NCBI GenBank assembly: GCA_964581795.1
Contig: CAZOPW010000072.1
Coordinates: 1 to 7,661, forward strand
DNA: 7,661 nt
Reading direction: 5' to 3'
DNA from: EX4572-165 sp964581795
Lineage (GTDB): Archaea > Thermoplasmatota > E2 > DHVEG-1
Below, piece after piece: positions 5,275 to 7,661 of this stretch. The stretch's first letter is position 1, and every line of letters starts with the position of its first letter. A model generated the notes under the pieces. It ran no database searches. It was given only the letters and a program-made list of their open reading frames with translations, and was not told the DNA's origin. The position numbers were made by a program, and so were the translations under genes.

Positions 5275-5310
5275 TAAGTTTGCTAAAACTTAACCTCTTT
5301 CACTTTTTTC
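5275..5310 (+). terminator. Terminator candidate after the lipoprotein gene
   Basis: TAAGTTT (5275-5281) and AAACTTA (5286-5292) form a perfect 7-bp stem with a 4-base loop. A pyrimidine-rich stretch with TTTTTT follows. It lies 40 nt after the stop codon, where a transcript end is expected. Confidence 0.55.
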
Positions 5311-5344
5311 TCATTAATATTAAGGCCTTATTTGATTTCTTTAT

Positions 5345-5524
5345 GTTAACCGCGTAAACTCAAAAGTTAACAGGAAAACTATTGGTTTTAATATATTTAT
5401 ATTAAGAGATTTGTTTTGAGTTATCCTCTGTTAAATCAATTTTATTCAAGTATTAGAATTTTTTAAAAACCAACTTATACTTGAAACCTTATATTGATTG
5501 ATAGCCAAGAAAGGCTAAGGAGGT
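5345..5524 (+). promoter_or_regulatory. Upstream region of gene 5534: repeats, TATA-like boxes and strong ribosome site
   Basis: Two GTTAAC palindromes lie at 5345-5350 and 5366-5371, and AACTCAAAA (5357-5365) is inverted at 5414-5422. Between them is an AT-rich box TTTTAATATATTTATATT (about 5384-5401), the best TATA candidate, which would give a leader of about 110 nt. A second box, CTTATATTG (about 5488-5496), would give a leader of about 15 nt. TAAGGAGGT at 5516-5524 is a near-perfect Shine-Dalgarno site 9 nt before the TTG start. Confidence 0.4.
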
Positions 5525-5533
5525 CGAAATTTT

Positions 5534-6058
5534 TTGACAAAACAGAAATCGAAGAGTGATAAGCAGGTCAACAAAAACAAGAAAGAAAAACTTCCACAGG
5601 TGCCAGAGAAATACCAAAAGTTGGCAAATCTTCAATACGTCCGCGATAATGAGGCCAGAGCAGAAATCATGGAGATGATAGATGAATTCCAGAAGATGGA
5701 TGATTTGGTTTTACAGAAAACTGGTGGACACGATTTGAGTGTTCGCTATAAAGGTCGGCAAGTTGTCAAGATTTGTCCATTGAGTAAGGCATGGTCGGCA
5801 TCTATCCAAGGTGGCAACATCCAGCGTTACACGAAAAAGCAAGTGCTTGAGAAAATGAGGCAAATAGTGAATAATGACTCACAAAAAGGCTCATCATCTA
5901 GAGAGGAAACTATCAAGCAGTTGGAGAAACGGATTAAGAATATGTCGAAGAAATCTAAAGGAATCTCACTTAAAGGTGTGGATATCACCAAGGATGTTGA
6001 ATCGTGGATTAAAAAGCAAGGTTACTCAATTTATGATGGCCTGTTGCTCGTAAAATAA
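5534..6058 (+). CDS. Basic soluble protein of unknown family
   Basis: A 174-residue cytoplasmic protein that I do not recognise. It starts with TTG, backed by a near-perfect Shine-Dalgarno site 9 nt upstream. Residues 1-26 are Lys-rich and low in complexity, probably disordered. Residues 27-62 are helical and charged (YQKLANLQYVRDNEARAEIM...). The central 65-112 looks like a small alpha/beta unit: GGHDLSVRYKGRQVVKICPL, SKAWSASIQGG, then a helix KKQVLEKMRQIV. It reads like a compact nuclease-like or nucleic-acid-binding core, but no catalytic motif can be named. A Ser/Lys-rich linker and basic helix (118-142) lead to GISLKGVDITKDVESWIKKQ then GYSIYDGLLLVK. There is no signal or membrane segment, so it differs from its exported neighbours. 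G and C appear more frequent here, possibly a sign of transfer. T8 directly follows the stop. The high Lys content suggests RNA or DNA binding; this is only a guess. Confidence 0.82.
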   Translation: MTKQKSKSDKQVNKNKKEKLPQVPEKYQKLANLQYVRDNEARAEIMEMIDEFQKMDDLVLQKTGGHDLSVRYKGRQVVKICPLSKAWSASIQGGNIQRYTKKQVLEKMRQIVNNDSQKGSSSREETIKQLEKRIKNMSKKSKGISLKGVDITKDVESWIKKQGYSIYDGLLLVK

Positions 6059-6066
6059 TTTTTTTT
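6059..6066 (+). terminator. Poly-T terminator of gene 5534
   Basis: Eight T residues follow the TAA stop codon without any gap. No hairpin precedes them, which is normal for archaeal termination. Confidence 0.55.
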
Positions 6067-6119
6067 GTTTGGTAAATAGTTTTATTTTAGAACAACATTC
6101 TTACAGTGTGATTTAATGG

Positions 6120-6332
6120 TTGATTTCATTTCCCCAAAGAAATCATTTCATTTTGATTGAAGATTTAGACCCGATGAATCTAAATCAATGGGATTTCTGG
6201 GTTTTTTCAAAGGAGAAGATAATCGATTTGTTGAACGGTAGAAAATCAATATCGGTATCTCAATTAGAAAAAGAGGATTATTTGCCCATCCCAATAGATG
6301 AAATAAAACGAAAAGTGACTTCATTATCTTGA
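6120..6332 (+). pseudogene. Probable truncated gene, C-terminal fragment of an unknown protein
   Basis: Seventy codons are open from a TTG at 6120, just after an in-frame TAA at 6114. No ribosome binding site precedes it, and an ATG at 6116 is in another frame that stops after 14 codons. The product is well mixed and protein-like: HFILIEDLDPMNLNQWDFWV then FSKEKIIDLLNG, SISVSQLEKEDYLPIPIDEI and KRKV at the end. The style N-Q-W-D-F-W-V followed by I-S-x-S-x-L and a terminal basic helix resembles the tail of larger restriction-endonuclease-like proteins, which I offer only as an impression. Its body would have been lost upstream. It could also be a real small gene translated without a leader: a TATA-like TTTATTTTAG at 6081-6090 places the transcript start near 6111. 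It lies 61 bp after gene 5534 and 88 bp before the IS. Confidence 0.42.
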
Positions 6333-6420
6333 TTTCTCAAAAATAAATCTATCTTTTTCAGTATCGATTTGGACTTTTTTTTATTTTCTTTTCTTATGAT
6401 TGAAATTATATTAATACTTA

Positions 6421-6440
6421 GGCTGTTGAAAAATTAGTTG
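6421..6440. repeat. Left terminal inverted repeat of the IS
   Basis: Twenty bases starting with GGCTGTTGAAAAATTAG, matching the right end at all but positions 3 and 17. It borders TA on the outside. Confidence 0.85.
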
Positions 6441-6461
6441 GTTTCTTTGGTTTATTGTGTG

Positions 6462-6602
6462 TCAGCAGTGATTGCTGCTGAATTGCTTAGTGATTCTTTG
6501 TGTTTATGAATCACTTAATGGGAGTTTAAACACCATTCTGTGATCCGTTGTTTTCATACGTTCATAGTTATCACTCTTTTATTTTGAAGAGAATTCCTCT
6601 TC
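6462..6602. repeat. Row of hairpins in the non-coding part of the IS
   Basis: Downstream of the transposase, within the 175 bases between its stop and the left end, lie four inverted repeats: TCAGCAG/CTGCTGA (6462-6468 with 6475-6481), AGTGATTC/GAATCACT (6489-6496 with 6508-6515), AATGG/CCATT (6517-6521 with 6533-6537, with GTTTAAAC inside), and GAAGAG/CTCTTC (6586-6591 with 6597-6602). The last is followed on the plus strand by TTTTT and then seven T, so it has the shape of a terminator against transcripts that enter the IS from outside, antisense to the transposase. Confidence 0.55.
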
Positions 6603-6615
6603 TTTTTCGCTTTTT

Positions 6616-7548
6616 TTACATCCATCTTCTGATGAATGATTTGATGCTTCGTGGTGAACAACCTGTTTTACTATTGAGATATGCGATGAGAAGCATGCCA
6701 ATACTGATGAGATAGGTAATGAGTTTGAGTTGTGTTCTTCCTCTGATGTTCAATCGTTTCAGATCTAGATATGTTTTCAATCGGGAAAAGAATCGTTCTA
6801 CACTGACTCTTTTCCGATATTTTTCTCGGAACCATGTGGGATACTGTGGTTTTATACGTGTTTTACTGACTTTGATAATTGGTTTCACCTTATCATGGAG
6901 GAGTATTTGTCTGATCTTGGATGAATCGTATCCTTTATCTGCAAGGAAGGATACAATTCGAAATCGTGTATCATACGTTTTCAATTGGGTGTATAATGGA
7001 GTAAATGCTTGTGAGTCATGAACATTTGCTTTAGTGAAAAAGAATGCTAAAGGTAATTCTGTTTTGGTGTCAACGATCACATGGATCTTATAGCCGTAGA
7101 CATAACATTCGTTGATATGGTCCCATCCCCAACTTGCTTGTTTATCATCTGGTTTTGCTTCAATGATGGATCCGTCAATAGCAATGCAGTGTCTGCTGAG
7201 GAAATGTTGGTTAAGGAGTTGTTGAACGATTTGATTGAATAATTCTTCGAAGAGTGGTTCTCCGATTCTTTTGAGAAAATGGGAAAATGTTCCAATGTCT
7301 GGTGTTTTATGAAATCCGAGATATCGTCTCCAAAACTGTTCTTTTTCAAGGAATGCTTGGAAATCACGGTATGATTCCAAGCGGAGAAACATGAGGATAA
7401 AACAGAGGAATAACCCAGTTGGTGATTGTGGTGGTCTACCTGGTTTTCCTTTTTTGTATTGATATTTTTCGTATAAACGTGTTTCAATTTCAGAAAAATC
7501 TAAATTTGATAACAGCTTTCTGATGCTCACCCTCCTCTTTGTTTTCAT
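6616..7548 (-). CDS. DDE transposase of the IS4/IS5 type
   Basis: A full-length 310-residue transposase that binds the IS ends and catalyses transposition. Residues 1-110 form the N-terminal DUF772-like DNA-binding region (RKLLSNLDF, KKGKPGRPPQSPTGLFLCFI, then WRRYLGFHKTPDIGTFSHFL). The RNase H-like core has D125 in CIAIDGS, then YGYKIHVIVD, D204 in FLADKGYDS, and E251 in the complete signature Y244-x2-R247-x3-E251-x6-K258, diagnostic for IS4/IS5 transposases. No frameshift or stop is present. The start is ATG at 7548; an upstream ATG is followed by a stop after two codons. No free Shine-Dalgarno site is seen: a GGGA lies 8-11 nt upstream at the base of a hairpin (7557-7580). Several long reading frames in other frames within this gene are shadows. 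Confidence 0.93.
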   Translation of the reverse strand: MKTKRRVSIRKLLSNLDFSEIETRLYEKYQYKKGKPGRPPQSPTGLFLCFILMFLRLESYRDFQAFLEKEQFWRRYLGFHKTPDIGTFSHFLKRIGEPLFEELFNQIVQQLLNQHFLSRHCIAIDGSIIEAKPDDKQASWGWDHINECYVYGYKIHVIVDTKTELPLAFFFTKANVHDSQAFTPLYTQLKTYDTRFRIVSFLADKGYDSSKIRQILLHDKVKPIIKVSKTRIKPQYPTWFREKYRKRVSVERFFSRLKTYLDLKRLNIRGRTQLKLITYLISIGMLLIAYLNSKTGCSPRSIKSFIRRWM

Positions 7549-7556
7549 TTATTGCA

Positions 7557-7580
7557 TCCCGCTTTAAATGAAACGCGGGA
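7557..7580 (-). promoter_or_regulatory. Hairpin covering the transposase ribosome site
   Basis: TCCCGC (7557-7562) and GCGGGA (7575-7580) form a 6-bp GC-rich stem, extendable by three A-T pairs with one bulged base. In the transposase mRNA the 3' arm holds the only purine-rich GGGA before the start codon, 8 nt upstream. Hiding it would lower transposase translation, especially from transcripts entering from outside. The mechanism is an inference known from other IS elements. Confidence 0.4.
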
Positions 7581-7585
7581 GGGTT

Positions 7586-7605
7586 CAATTAATTTTTCAA
7601 CACCC
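7586..7605. repeat. Right terminal inverted repeat of the IS
   Basis: The mirror copy of the left end (18 of 20 bases), bordered outside by TA at 7606-7607. It lies 38 bp upstream of the transposase start. Confidence 0.85.
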
Positions 7606-7607
7606 TA

Positions 7608-7661
7608 AGATATATACTATTAATCAGAATATATTTATATACGATCAATTATTAAAGATTC
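7608..7661. other. AT-rich flank beyond the IS, promoter-like
   Basis: The last bases contain AATATATTTATATA (about 7629-7642), a strong TATA-like box. It may drive a gene beyond the right edge. Too little sequence is present to say more. Confidence 0.25.

Larger units (their letters stand above)
6421..7605. mobile_element. Complete insertion sequence, IS4/IS5-type DDE superfamily, 1185 bp
   Basis: The left end reads GGCTGTTGAAAAATTAGTTG (6421-6440). The right end (7586-7605), reverse complemented, reads GGGTGTTGAAAAATTAATTG. The two agree at 18 of 20 positions. TA flanks both sides (6419-6420 and 7606-7607), as expected for a 2-bp target duplication in some IS5-type groups. One transposase gene fills most of it on the minus strand. 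Length, ends and intact catalytic residues suggest a recent or still active copy. A second copy cannot be checked in this window. Confidence 0.88.

Noticed and set aside
6719..7487. Long frames on both strands inside the IS (6719-7021 plus, 7077-7487 minus)
   Set aside because: Both are shadows of the transposase, which carries the full DDE signature.
1..7661. CRISPR array, rRNA or replication origin
   Set aside because: No regularly spaced direct repeats, rRNA-like stretches or clustered origin boxes were seen on either strand.

Overview
The window looks archaeal. The evidence is a partial archaellin gene at the left edge, AT-rich TATA-type promoter boxes about 25-45 nt before several starts, poly-T tracts directly after stop codons, and strong GGAGG ribosome binding sites combined with some TTG starts. 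AT-rich DNA, many small exported proteins with Ig-like or CARDB-like folds, FG-GAP repeats and a parallel beta-helix relic fit a euryarchaeal surface-protein region, perhaps Thermoplasmatota. The lineage is an inference from gene style and was not tested.

Layout. 1-411 (minus) is the N-terminal 137 codons of an archaellin that continues off the left edge. 412-922 is a long spacer with several inverted repeats and no convincing gene. 923-2500 (plus) is a secreted protein with six FG-GAP/VCBS-type calcium-binding loops and a C-terminal Ig-like domain. 2501-3015 holds a terminator, a hairpin and the decayed C-terminus of a parallel beta-helix protein. 3016-3453 (plus) and 3463-3855 (minus) are small exported proteins facing each other with 9 bp between their ends. 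3915-4409 (minus) is a GNAT acetyltransferase. 4642-5235 (plus) is a lipoprotein. 5534-6058 (plus) is a basic soluble protein of unknown family. 6120-6332 is a probable gene fragment. 6421-7605 is a complete IS of the IS4/IS5-type DDE superfamily, with 20-bp ends and a TA duplication.

How the parts fit. Five of the nine complete or partial genes encode products that leave the cytoplasm (archaellin, FG-GAP protein, two signal-peptide proteins, lipoprotein), so this is mainly a cell-surface accessory region, with turnover shown by the dead beta-helix relic, the fragment and the IS. The genes seem to be transcribed singly: most have their own promoter-like box and their own T-run. The FG-GAP and CARDB-like genes share a similar 24-nt promoter segment at nearly the same distance from the start codon, so they may be co-regulated. 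The strongest unexplained structure is an inverted repeat at 4469-4544 between two divergent genes. One arm carries a perfect Shine-Dalgarno sequence and the other carries its anti-Shine-Dalgarno complement.
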